Below are positions 47,984 to 59,300 of a stretch of DNA of 64,000 bases, one piece after another (positions within the stretch are counted from its first letter, which is position 1; each line of letters begins with the position of its first letter). The stretch is from positions 3,658,001 to 3,722,000 of the forward strand of contig CM065183.1 in assembly GCA_033026295.1 (NCBI GenBank). The letters are read 5' to 3'. The translations under genes were made by a program, and so were the position numbers. The notes beneath the pieces are model-generated. The model worked only from the letters and a program-made list of their open reading frames with translations, searched no databases and was not told the origin of the DNA. The DNA is from Channa striata (lineage: Eukaryota > Chordata > Actinopteri > Anabantiformes > Channidae).

Positions 47984-50973
47984 CTACAACAACCAACATT
48001 ACCCGGTTAGAAGAGTTTATTGTTTGAAATGCTCATCTGTCCTACACACTGCATTAGATAAACGGAATATTTATTCTATGACAGCTACACCAATGCGTGT
48101 AACAGAGGTGACGGCTGCAGTGATTCTATGTTACACTTACCGACAACATAATCTCCAAAACCAATGGTGCTGAGGGTGATGAAGGCGAAATAGAAGCCTT
48201 CGCCAAATGTCCAACCTTCCACGTAACTGAACAGCAGAGGAGGGATGAGCAGAAAAAGCAGGCTGCCGGTGACAATGAACAAACCCACCGCCATGACCTC
48301 CACTGTTTGCTAGGAAACAGACAAAGGTTAGAGTGCAAGGCTACGCACAAGTATTCAGGCCCTTTGCGTTGTGCACATTCGACTCCATTCGTTGTCTGAA
48401 CCCGACATACGCAGGCAGACAATCGTTCACACTCACATTCACACCTGTGGGCAATTTACAGTCTCACATTAACCGAGCATGCATGTGTTTGCACGGTGGG
48501 AGGAAGAAAGCCTGCAGACCTAACCACTCCACCACAATGTTGGCCATCATTTGAATAGATTTTACTGAACATTTATTTTAAAATGGACAGACATATTCAT
48601 CAATAACCTCTGGCAGTAACTGCGGCTCTGAAATGTCTTGGGTAAGTCTTTACAAGCTTCTCGCTCCTGAATTCAAACATTGTTTTGGACAGATCCTCCC
48701 AGGTTAGATCAGATTGGATGGGAAGCGTCTGTCGTCTTCAGGTCTCTCCACAGAGTTTCTGTGCGGTTAAATTCTGGCATTTGTTTGGCCACTTGAGAAG
48801 AGTTGAGACTTGTACTGGAGCCGGTAAGGTGTTTTCTTGGCCATTGGATTGTGATACTAAAAGGTGAACCATCAACTCGGCTTCAAATCTCATTCTCTCT
48901 CTCTCTGCTTTGGTTGAATTCATGCACCATGATTGTTACCATGATTACGAGCAGAGCCTCTGTTTGTCACACGTAATGTTCAATGTTCACATTAGAAGTT
49001 TAATTTTGTCGTCATGCTTTGGGGACAAAGTCATTCTGTCGCCAGGCTGCCACAAAGGTTGGATTGATATGTTTTAACTGAGAGTTCTGAGGTTCTGAAG
49101 TCGGGTTCCTGAACAACATCCTTCTCTCCTCGTGGTTTTTCCTCCATTTAACAATCACTGAGTTCACAAATAGAACTGTGGCGGTCTACAGAGACTTCAT
49201 GGCCTGGTCTATATCCTGTAAGGCAGCGTAACTTGTGGGACCATTGTAAATAAACTGATCTGCCAGCTTACGTTCACAGCTTGTGGACACAGCCTTGTTC
49301 AGAGGTCTGGTGGTGTCCACGCCTTGATGGGTCTTGGTGGCAAAAGAGGGACCTAACAATATTAGGCAGGTGGTTATAATTTTATGGCTAATTTGTACAT
49401 GCCCAATCAATTCAAGTTGCCACAGATGGACTCCAGTGACATTCTACACGAAATTAAAGCAAACAGAAGCCACATTTTGGACTGAGCAAAGGATCCGAAT
49501 ACTTTTGTATATTTCCATTTTTTCTCAACTAACGGTGAGAGATATGGGTTAATATGATGAGGGGGACAAAAACTGAAAAGGTGACGGAGATAAAAGGATC
49601 TGCTGGTTATCTGCTCCAACATTGAGCCTGATTCTATTGAATTACTGCTGCACAAGTCGTTCGTGCCACTGCCCCGTGACGTGGTTTTAAAGCTATCGTT
49701 GCCCAATGTTGGGAACCGCCACCCGTCGTAAAAAGTACATGTGTAGATCAGGGAATTTTTTTTTTTCACAAGCTCAGTTTAAACCTTGTTTCTCTTTTCA
49801 AAGCCAGTGTACAACATGACAGTGAGAGACATGAGGTGAGAATAAAGTGGATTTTCAGTCTGGCACAGTTTTCGTTGCTGCATTTCTAGGAACTAGAAAC
49901 AGATGGATTATAACAATGTTGGTATAATATTAATTATATTTCAGTTAAAGTGATACAGATGCTGTGTTCTTTAATAGACGCCACCGTGCATATCTCAGCT
50001 GTACCTGTGGCATTTTCAAACAGAGATTCTATGTGTAGCGGCACCCGTTAGTACCTTGTGTGGAGCAGTTGAGACCACCCCCCACTGCAGTCGACCCAGG
50101 TGGATGGTGAGACTCTTCCCCAGATGTCCGAGGAAGGCTAGATTTAGTGGGATCCCACAGAGTGCGTAAAACACACAAAACACTTGGCCAGACACGGTGC
50201 TGGGGGAAAGGTTTCCAAAACCTGCGAGGCAGATTACGGTAAGTCAGCATCAGTGCAGGCCACCTCGACAATGATCGGTGTGGAAACGTGCTCACCTATA
50301 GTCGTGACCACTGTGCCCGCAAAGAAGAAGGAGCTACTAAAATCCCAGTTACTGGGGTTGGTAGAGTTGCCTGAAGGATTCACTCCCTTTTCCCAGGCGT
50401 CCAAAATCACCTACACACACACAGACACGCAAAAGCACGATTCATTAGCTCAGATAACTGTAATTTAATTTACTGCTCTGCACCCATAAAATTGATCTTT
50501 GAATTTATCTGTATCACTGAGCCCTTTCCATGACATTTACTAAGTGATTTCAACAATATTCATATATCTTCACGCTTGGGGACATTTTATTGGCTGGTCA
50601 CAGTATTTTTTTAGCATATATTACCTCAGGGAATATAAACAAATGTCTAATTTAGCTAAATCTAGATGCACACATTTCATTACGTTACACAATGCGTCAC
50701 AGGTTGTGAATATTCATGACATCCAGACACTAATTCCTGAAAAGAACTGTGAAGAAAAACCTGAACAAACTTCTCCAAAGCATCTCTGTCCAGGCACGTA
50801 TAATTGGCCAAGAAATGCAGCTTCTCCAGTTGAAAGTGGTTGCGGTTGTTGCTCTCAGCTTCTCGCTCCAGTATCTGGAAGACTGCGGCCCCGAGCAGCA
50901 GGTATGTCAAGTGGACCAGAGCGAAAAGTGCTATCCAGCTCATTTTGACCTGGATCAGCTGGAACCTCGCCAT
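47808..50973 (-). CDS. kcnk16: Two-pore-domain potassium channel subfamily K member 16 (TALK-1)
   Basis: Alkaline-activated leak K+ channel, pancreatic-islet enriched in mammals (known). Five exons: 50761-50973, 50296-50410, 50055-50221, 48141-48309 and 47808-47983; about 279 aa. Diagnostic match to TALK-1: [20 protein letters not shown] and [16 protein letters not shown]. The first filter reads TTIGFGN (Phe111 where K2P channels normally have Tyr); the second is STIGFGD. Arg234 in LYRCLAGIW is the equivalent of the TALK-1 external pH sensor. Short acidic tail KKQEEEEDA, then TGA. Two candidate starts: [10 protein letters not shown] (50973, poor Kozak) or the in-frame [10 protein letters not shown] (50943, A at -3). 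Intron 3 contains a Tc1 relic. Confidence 0.95.
48141..48309 (-). CDS. kcnk16: KCNK16 exon 4
   Basis: 169 nt: [40 protein letters not shown], then [10 protein letters not shown]. Confidence 0.96.
48340..49545 (-). mobile_element. Tc1-like transposon relic in KCNK16 intron 3
   Basis: Ends resemble teleost Tc1: ACAAGTATTCAGGCCCTTTG at the left and GATCCGAATACTTTTGTATA at the right. Between them, in the antisense order of a transposase gene, are CTTCAGGTCTCTCCACAGAG, GTCTACAGAGACTTCATGGC and CACAGATGGACTCCAGTGAC. No intact transposase frame. An inverted fragment of another repeat sits at 48408-48520. Confidence 0.65.
48408..48520. repeat. Interspersed repeat fragment nested in Tc1 relic
   Basis: TTCACACTCACATTCACACC, GGGCAATTTACAGTCTCACA and GCACGGTGGGAGGAAG: the reverse complement of the family at 7315-7460. 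Confidence 0.6.
50055..50221 (-). CDS. kcnk16: KCNK16 exon 3 (variant filter 1)
   Basis: 167 nt: [20 protein letters not shown] then [20 protein letters not shown]. The filter codon is TTT (Phe), at 50217-50219. Confidence 0.95.
50296..50410 (-). CDS. kcnk16: KCNK16 exon 2
   Basis: 115 nt: [20 protein letters not shown] (NST sequon) then [18 protein letters not shown]. Splits the filter glycine. Confidence 0.96.
50761..50973 (-). CDS. kcnk16: KCNK16 exon 1 (start)
   Basis: [21 protein letters not shown]1 [20 protein letters not shown], then cap helices. The frame stays open upstream without another ATG. Donor CAG|GTTTTT is weak. The second ATG at 50943 is equally possible. Confidence 0.88.
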
Positions 50974-51325
50974 CGACCTCCTCCAGCAACGCCAATGCTC
51001 AAACTCGGAGAACAGGTGAACCACTTCAGAAGGACCTAAGCGTCAGAGACTTGATGAAATGCACAGATCTCATGTAGTTTTCCAAAGAAAACATCCATCA
51101 CTGCAGACTGGCATCGTTAGGGAATGTTAAAAAGTGAGACAAGTTAAATGTGAGACGATCCACGGCGACTCTGCGAGAGGCTGATAGTTGTTGAAGCTGT
51201 GTGTTGGGGCGATGGATCTAACTAGGTAAGTAAACATCTCCCCTCAATACTCCTAGTCTGATTGGTCCATTTATTTATGGGTTTCCTGGGTAACGATCAA
51301 GCAGCTCTCCTCCATTAGTGCGATA

Positions 51326-51373
<48 letters not shown>
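51326..51373. repeat. (CA)n microsatellite
   Basis: About 24 CA units, 350 bases upstream of the KCNK16 start. Confidence 0.95.
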
Positions 51374-51375
<2 letters not shown>

Positions 51376-53387
51376 TCAACTGTTTCCACTAATAAGGAAG
51401 TGGTGACAGCATCTTGTCAGCAGAACAAATGTTAATGTTTTACCTTGTTCACACAACCACAACTGGTCTCGAGTCTTTCAAGAGGAATCTGGATAACAGG
51501 AGCTCAATTTCTTTTTCAAATTGGTAACCTGAGGAAAATGTGTTCAACCACAAATGAGCGGACGCCTAATTGGACCTCCACTAAAAACTGCCATTAAAAT
51601 AACGTGGATTCATGACACAACACGGGACATAACATAACAAACATAATTTTTAACCACGATTTAATTAAGTACGGACACTTTAAATCTCATCAGTTCATTT
51701 GCTCATTTTTCTCCTAACCCGCAGACGTCTGCTAGAACAATCATCAGATGTTTTCCACCCCGCTGTGGAGCCAGACATGTTTATGGTCAGATGGAGAGGA
51801 AGGAGATGACATTTTAGAGAGGTGTGGAGAGCATTACTTGATTGTAGGCCATAAACCAAACAGTTGAAAGACGTCTCAAGACGGTCTTAATGTTCTCTGC
51901 TGTGTCCTGGATGATCCGTGTACCAAAGTCAAACGAACAACAAGAACAAAAAACTTTCCAAGTTTCCTTTTGGATTGTAGCACGTAGAAATAGGGAGACT
52001 TTGATCGTTTCATCTCCGCAATGTAACATATTGTTTTCACATGGATGTTTTCTATAGTGACATTTTAACTATTGACCGTTTTAAAGGAAGGATTGTAGAT
52101 TTTTCCTCCTAGTCTCATAAATAATATATGTGTGATGCTGGACTTGGTGAATAAACCCAATATTGACCCGTGTCTTGTTAAGAACATTGCACTGAAAAAA
52201 AAAATGATTTGGGACAGTATAGTTCTGATCTGTGGTATTTACTGTGAGGAACAAAGGCACTGAAGTGACTGAGTGAAGTAGCTGATATCCTGACTCATTC
52301 TCCAAAGCAAATCTGCTCTAATGCAAATTATGCAGCCACTTGCATGTGTCAAACAAATCCACACAAAACCATGCAAACAGGTTACTCCCATCCACACAGG
52401 TTGTGTCTGTCTGGGAAAGGGTGTAATGATGGCGCTGAGGTGACCGGGTGGGAACATTTGGATTAGCAACTGAGACGGACAGTTACAGTGAGAGGCAGGA
52501 GGACCAGGATGGTCGAGCCACTAGTGGTGCCACATCTAATTAACGTTCACCACGAATGCCCTGTGTTCCCAGTGTTTTAACTAATGACACGACCAAACAT
52601 CTTGGTCACACATACATGACTGCAATTTGTCAGGCGTCACTAAAGGAAGTCAATTTTCCTGATTAATTTTTAAAGCCAGATTCCTCAGGAAATGACGCCA
52701 TATTAAGAATCATTATAAAAATAACATTTGCACGAGAAAAACTGTAAGTTGAGATCTATCAGTAAGTGATTCATAAATACTGGAAATGAATAATATTCCT
52801 GCTGACACTGGCAAAGAGACGTGTTAACAAAACACACCGTGGCATCTCAGCATCTCATCTCTTTATTTGAAATGTTTCTTTTTTCTTCTGTGTCATATTA
52901 AGAGAACTACTACTACCTTGTAAGAGAATTTACATCTATTTTTACACAAACTGTTGTTATCTGTAGACAGAAATATGAAATAGGTTTGTCATCCTGCATG
53001 TTGAAACTGTCACCATTTTAAAAGCCGTGATTCGTTATCTAATAAATACCCACTGGAGCCAACTGCTTTCGCTCCATCCTCTGATATCTTGAGACAACAT
53101 TTGTTCAGATCAAATGGCCAGTGCAGGCTGTGATTTATACTGCTGCTCGCTGTATCACCGGCATCATCTCTAGGAGGTCAACAAGTATGTGTGTGGGTGG
53201 GCATGTCTTTATAGCCTCCTGTGGACAAATTTTGTATTAACACCATTCTTGCGAGGACATTTTGGTGTTGTGGGGACATTTTAGCTGGTCCATACAACAA
53301 ACGTGTGTGTGTGCACCCATCGACGAGACAGGATGTGTGACTGGCAGAAAAGTTTTTTGTTATGACAAATCTGGTGAACATTGGTTG

Positions 53388-53630
53388 ACGCTTTTATCCA
53401 AAGTGACTTACAGAGTAATTTGGCACACACACACAAACACACACAAACACACACGATGGCGATGGCTGCCACGCAGGGTGTTCATCTGACCCACCAGGAG
53501 CAACTTGGGGTTGAGTGTCTTGCTCAAGGACACTTCAACACGCAGCGGGTGGGACTGGAGATCAAACCACTGACCCTGGAGACCCTGCAGTCGCTGAAAG
53601 ACTGCCTTACCAACTGAGCTGACACTGAAA
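53388..53630. repeat. Common teleost repeat (TTTATCCAAAGTGACTTAC family)
   Basis: GACGCTTTTATCCAAAGTGA, a CA microsatellite, CAACTTGGGGTTGAGTGTCT, TGCTCAAGGACACTTCAACA and CTTACCAACTGAGCTGA, in the order of an abundant fish repeat; the last part has a tRNA-like look (ACCAACTGAGCT). Confidence 0.65.
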
Positions 53631-55579
53631 GATCACAGTAATAAATCATATCAATCATAGCAGGTGATCACTCTGTTAATCATTGTTTAACCAAACAAGT
53701 TCATTAATCCGTCACATATCAGAGGCGGCTCTTCACAGATAAATGATCCCTGACTTCTGTCACCAAAGGAATAAACAACAAATCACCTGACATCGATAAA
53801 TTAATACTGTATGTATTGATATAATAGCTACTAGGATAAATGCAGGTGATGAATAGTTGGCATAATGTACAGATCAAGGGACATACAATTGGGGAATTGA
53901 TAATGGTTTTTGAGACAGACAAAACAGAAAACAGAGCAGATGGTGAAAGACAACTGGCTGAGGGTCTCTGAAGGATCCAGGACCAGAAGCGGCCCGATTG
54001 TTCCAGAACACTGTCGGAGTCAACACGCGGAGGAGCATCCTTCATCACCTGGGTAACACAGCAGTTCGGCAACAGATGAGGAGAAGCTCTGAGTCCTTGG
54101 GGACCAGAGATACGTAGGCAGGGTTCTGAGCCTTTGGAGCAGTGTCATGTCCTCAGGATGTAAAACCGAAACCAAATTGAATAAGTGGCCAAAATCAAAT
54201 CACCTGGTCTAACATCAAAAGTCGGTTCAGTTTTTCATTTAAGCAAAAATTGAACTCGGCAAAAATGAGCCTAGTGAAATCAGAGTGAACTGAGTTCAGG
54301 TTCAGTCTGGTCTCACAGCTTGAGCTGGACTTTACTTGAGTCTTTTTGAACAGGCCTGAACTGATCCAATCCTAACTTCACTGTCAGATGACTTTCCTGA
54401 CACTTTAAAGCTGATGGGTGTGTATCTTCTTTCACGAAAAAAAAGGCTAGTTTTCTTTGTCTGAAAAGTAAATTTTCTGCGTGTGCATTAGGCTGATTTT
54501 CTAATCACCATATGCTCAAGAAGTGAAATGAGTAATCATCAGAATGTAACAAAACCTGACATTGTCTAATGACATCAAGTAGCACATCAGCATATATAGA
54601 CTTACATTATGGATTCAGACATCAATTATGGGATAATTCTGCAGACATAAGTTATAGGTATAATAAAGTTAGCAATAATTTAGTAGTATAAATTATGTGT
54701 AATCAAGAAATGATCAAGTATCCTAAACAAAGCATGCATTTTGTCATGTGACATCAAATACTAAAAATAAATTTCAAAACATTACAAGCTCTAAATTGGG
54801 ACAGAGGTCAGGTTAGTCATGGATATGATGAGCAGCGTTACCATTCGGTGGATCTGTGGTCCCATCATATATATTTACTCATTTTCCCAGTAAATTTTAA
54901 TTTTATTTTAGCCACATCATGAAATAACTCATAGAAATACATTTATACAAATAAATTTTTATTGTCAGATTTCATGGAGTTTATTACATTAGTTCATAGA
55001 GATTTTGAACTTGTAAGACATTAAAGTCAGTGTGTTTCCGTGGTTGTTTATGGTTTTATAACAGTGTCCTTGTTCACATCAACATAGGACCATATAAGTG
55101 GAAGAGTCAGGCATGTCAGAAATCCAGGGTTCAACCTGAGTTGGATCTTGATAAGGAATCACAGTGTGGTCCACTTTTTGGGGAGTGTTAATAATTCAAC
55201 CTTCTCACTTCCTCAGAACTTCATATCACTGTTGAGGTGGGCCTAAAATATATAAAAACACAAGGGTGGTTGGCCACGAAGTTTAAAGGATTTAGCCAAA
55301 AATGCAGAAAATAAGATTTTCCTTATAAAGTCAAAAACAGAGTTCCTAAGCTAATCAAATTTTCCCATGAACTCTGCATTTCCACTTTCTTTTTCCTGGT
55401 TTGAACATTTCTCAGCACACACTCGTATCTCAAAAGCTGTTTTCGATAGGAGAGACAAGACAATACAGAGGTTAAGATGACAATTAATCAAAATGAGGGG
55501 CTGTCTTGTCAAAACACGGTTGCTTTACAGCTCAATGGAATGTAAAGTGATAAGTAAAAGCATTGTTTGCCTTTAAAGT

Positions 55580-55695
55580 GAAGGATGGAAAGAGGGAAGG
55601 AAAGAAGGAAGGAAAAATGAAAGAGAACGGGAGGAAAGAGAGAGAAACAAACATAGAAAACATAAAAAGAAAGAAAGATGGAAGAAAAAGGAGGA
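55580..55695. repeat. Polypurine (GA-rich) tract
   Basis: Nearly uninterrupted A/G on the plus strand: GGAAGGAAAGAAGGAAGGA and neighbours. Confidence 0.8.
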
Positions 55696-56171
55696 TTTCA
55701 GACGGCAAACATGTTCTTTAGGCCGATTGTTTTTCTGTCTGGTGTCTGCTCATTTGGCATCAGTCTGTCTGTTCACATGTTCTCATGACCTCAGCCTTTC
55801 TGGGTATCTAGTGTCAAATCCAAGTCCAGTGTAGCGTCTGCCAACGTAAGCAGTTACATGAGGTTGAAAAGAGCAGAGAGAGAGAGAGAGAGAGGAAGAG
55901 ACAGACGGAGTGCGGGTGAGAGCGAGCTACGAATGAGCGCTGTAGATACACTGATGCTTCCAAAAGGACGGGGGATGTTTTGTGACACCTGTTTGGGGTG
56001 TCAATCATTGGATTTCACCCCAAAGTGATATTCTGTACTAGTCATGTACTAGCAACTATGAATGTGAAATTATTTTCACCTTTGAATTGTTTTATAAAAC
56101 ATCCCACCACTAGAGGCCAGTGTTGAATGCAAAATACATAGTAGAGTGTGTAAAGGCTGTGTGTATTATTG

Positions 56172-56176
56172 CTAGC

Positions 56177-56216
<40 letters not shown>

Positions 56217-56334
56217 ACTTGCCCTCTTGAGAATGTTTCGCCGGGCCCTGAGGAAAGCCAGGATGTCAGCATCAGTCTGTTGGTCTCCCGTCAGTGGTAT
56301 GGAGGAGGACGTGAGCTTGGTAGGAGAGAGGGCC
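56172..56334 (-). CDS. kif6: KIF6 last exon (stop after CA repeat)
   Basis: LTSSIPLTGDQQTDADILAF then LRARRNILKRASD, followed by a Thr-His repeat encoded by a CA microsatellite, then QS and TAG (56172-56174). Confidence 0.9.
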
Positions 56335-59300
56335 CTGAAATAAATGCAATTACGTTTAACGCAAAAGAATATTCTTCAAATGAATTGTTCACAGTTTCTG
56401 TAATACTCAAACACATGCCAAAAATGCAGTAATCATTTGTTTTATGTGTGTTGAGTGGAGTTGGTGCTGTAAAATAAAAACCCTTAACAGGTGAGCTGCT
56501 CCAGAACAATAGTATCACTGTTCTACAGCGAGTTGGTGAAGATGAACAAAGACATAAACTGCATTCAGTGTTTTACTGTGGTGCTAACAAGGACGTTTCT
56601 GCAACTGTGTTTAAGTCAGACTCTAGGTCTTCACAGAGAAATAAAAATTTATGGTCACGTTCATAAGTGGAGTGAAAACACAGCACTGTTGTAAAATCTG
56701 GGATATGTATTTTTACATTTGAACGTCCACTGCAAAATATACACCCCGTGGTGAATTCAAATGTATTTCATGTACCTCCACTCAGATGAAGGAGTTTCAA
56801 CAGTTCCATCGAGGGACCGTTCATGCCAGGCTGGGACAGCTTTCGCCGGAGGTACATTTTTGGGAATGAAGCTTCTGAAATGATATACAGTATATTCCTG
56901 TAAAAACTATTTGGGAAACACAAAAAAGGAGATAAAGTGAAGCTGAGCTGACCTGAGATCTTGAACAGAGGAAGAAGCGTAACGGTCTGGATTGGGGTCT
57001 CGAACGACTGCGTCGTCTCTCACAACATTGGTGAGACCAGGTGCACTGAATAAGATGCAGAATTATTACATAAAATAAGTTACGGCAAAATTCTAAACAT
57101 CTGCATCTTTATTTGTGTGTGCGTGTGCAGCACAGCATAAGGTTGATATTAGAAAATCATATGGTGGACGTTCTCTCTAGCAGTACTTGATCTTTTCCAG
57201 TACCAGTAACTGTTTAACCTTTTGGAAATGCAACGTCTTTCTCTATGCTAAAGTCCAGGTCGTGAACCACAGTCCCAAGACTCCCTATGACTAACGATCC
57301 TGCCTACAGCAGGCGAGCAAATATTTAAACCATTTGTGAGTAAAAAGTCATCCTTTTAATTTAATACATTCCACAGCTTTTTGGGAGAAACAGCCTGACA
57401 GCCACTGTCTGTTATGTCGGGGCAAGCGTGCAGCAGACAGGAAATGTCAAATACCATCACCATCACGGGTAAACATTAGAGAATCAACGAATATCTACAA
57501 GACGGCTGAAGCGAAAAGACCCAGTGACATTACCTTTCGACACTTGTTAAATATTTGTTTCATGGAAACAAGCAATGAAGAGCTGGAGGTTGTTGGCCAT
57601 TAATTGAGTGCTTCCTGAGCACAGATGGTGAACGGGTGAACGGGTAAAAAATAACATGAATGAATGGAGCAGAAATGAGTCAGTGGGTAGAAGGCTTCTT
57701 TTGTTTTCTTACGCCTGGTGGCATTACTATATATAAAGGTTCTCATCCACTTATTACATTTCCACTGAATATTTACCGCCGCTGCAGGGATGGACCGTTG
57801 TAGGGACAGACAAAAGTGACTCACACACAGTTTTCTCACCTCAGTCCTGGAGTGCCAGGTGAAGATGGTTGCAAGGTCCCAGTTGGTGACCCTGTGTGAC
57901 ATCCGCTTGTTGCCTCTGGCTCAGATTCCTATTCAGTCATTGGAACAATTAACAACACATATTTTTTGTATGGAGGAATGAAGAAATTCCACCCTGTGGA
58001 CATATTCATCTCACAACTGAAGGGAACAGGGGATCTATTTTGTTTCCTCTAGCTCCATTATATCTCTTACTGATATTTTAATCAATTACATGTGTGCTGT
58101 TTTCCGAAAACAGAACAATAAATAGCTGAACATGTTGCTTATACACTGGAAAGGAGAACAGTCTGCATGGAAGACTAAAGCTGCAGATGTAAGGCCTGTC
58201 TGTCAGACTTCCTCTTTGTCAGGCAGTGATAAATTCCCAAACCTTGCTCAGATGTGAGTGAGATATTGTTTTCTCCATTCATAAGATCAAAACCAAACAG
58301 TCGAAGCCAGCGGAGTCTGCTGGTCAGATGTTGCTGCTTAACATCTTTTTTTGTGGTTGGTTTCCGAAATGTGCACAGGATCCATCAAGGCAAGTAAAAT
58401 ATTGAGTGTGAGACTAGAGGCTTATTTTTAAGCCAGTACTATTAATAATTTTGTGAATTTTCAACTTGACTTTCACCACGCTGTGCGAGTCTCCTATGTA
58501 CTTCTTCACAAACACACAATTATTATTTGGGCCTGACTCACATCTCCTCCGCCTCTGTGCTGCCGCGGAACCTTACGAACATGTTGTCTATGTTAAGACT
58601 GAGGCTACACGTCGGTGCTGTTGCCGTCTTGCCTCGAAGCTGCTCTCTAGGCCCTCGTTTAGGTCACACAGCACGCTGTAAAAATGTGTTTCTGTGTATT
58701 TGCCGCCTACATTTCTTCCCACTAGGGCTCATTCAGGATGATGCAGAACAGAGGCTGCAAGGGTCACACTGGTGCCGTAAAAACCCTCCACAGTCAGAGA
58801 CACATGCAGATCAACTTACACACTCACTCACATGTCCACAGAGTCCAATATTCAGAAAACACACCAAAGAAAACACCTATAAACAGAGACCAGAGTGAAC
58901 AAACAAGCCTTTCTGACTAATGTGAGAGACACAGCATCTTTGACACGATCCCCTGGTCATCACGTCATGTCAAAGAGCCGTTCTGTGGTGACGTCACATA
59001 CGCAGAGACAGTCGGGCGGTCACCTGCACGCTGGACGTCTCCTGGCTCCACCACTTGTGAAAGTCCCTCAGGAGCTTGACCTTCGCTCTCTCCAGCAACA
59101 GCTGTAGGTGCTCAATCTCTGTCTTCAAAGCCTTTAGGCGACCGATGATGCTCTTGTACCTGAAAGCAGACATTAGCACCTCCACGTCACATCACATCGT
59201 CTCCTACAACTGATCAATCTGACCATGGCAAACGTGTTGCATGATATCATATTAAAATGCACTTTTAATACACTCACGCCTTTTTTCTTGTTCAATGTGT

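Larger units (their letters stand above)
51025..56171. other. Intergenic region, KCNK16 to KIF6
   Basis: No exon recognised. Holds the CA microsatellite, one dispersed repeat at 53388-53630 and a polypurine GA-rich stretch at about 55580-55695. It must contain the KIF6 3' UTR (high end) and the KCNK16 promoter (low end). Confidence 0.6.

Noticed and set aside
47766..48173. 135-codon plus-strand open frame
   Set aside because: It is the reverse strand of KCNK16 exon 5 and neighbouring intron; the minus strand has clear homology and splice sites.
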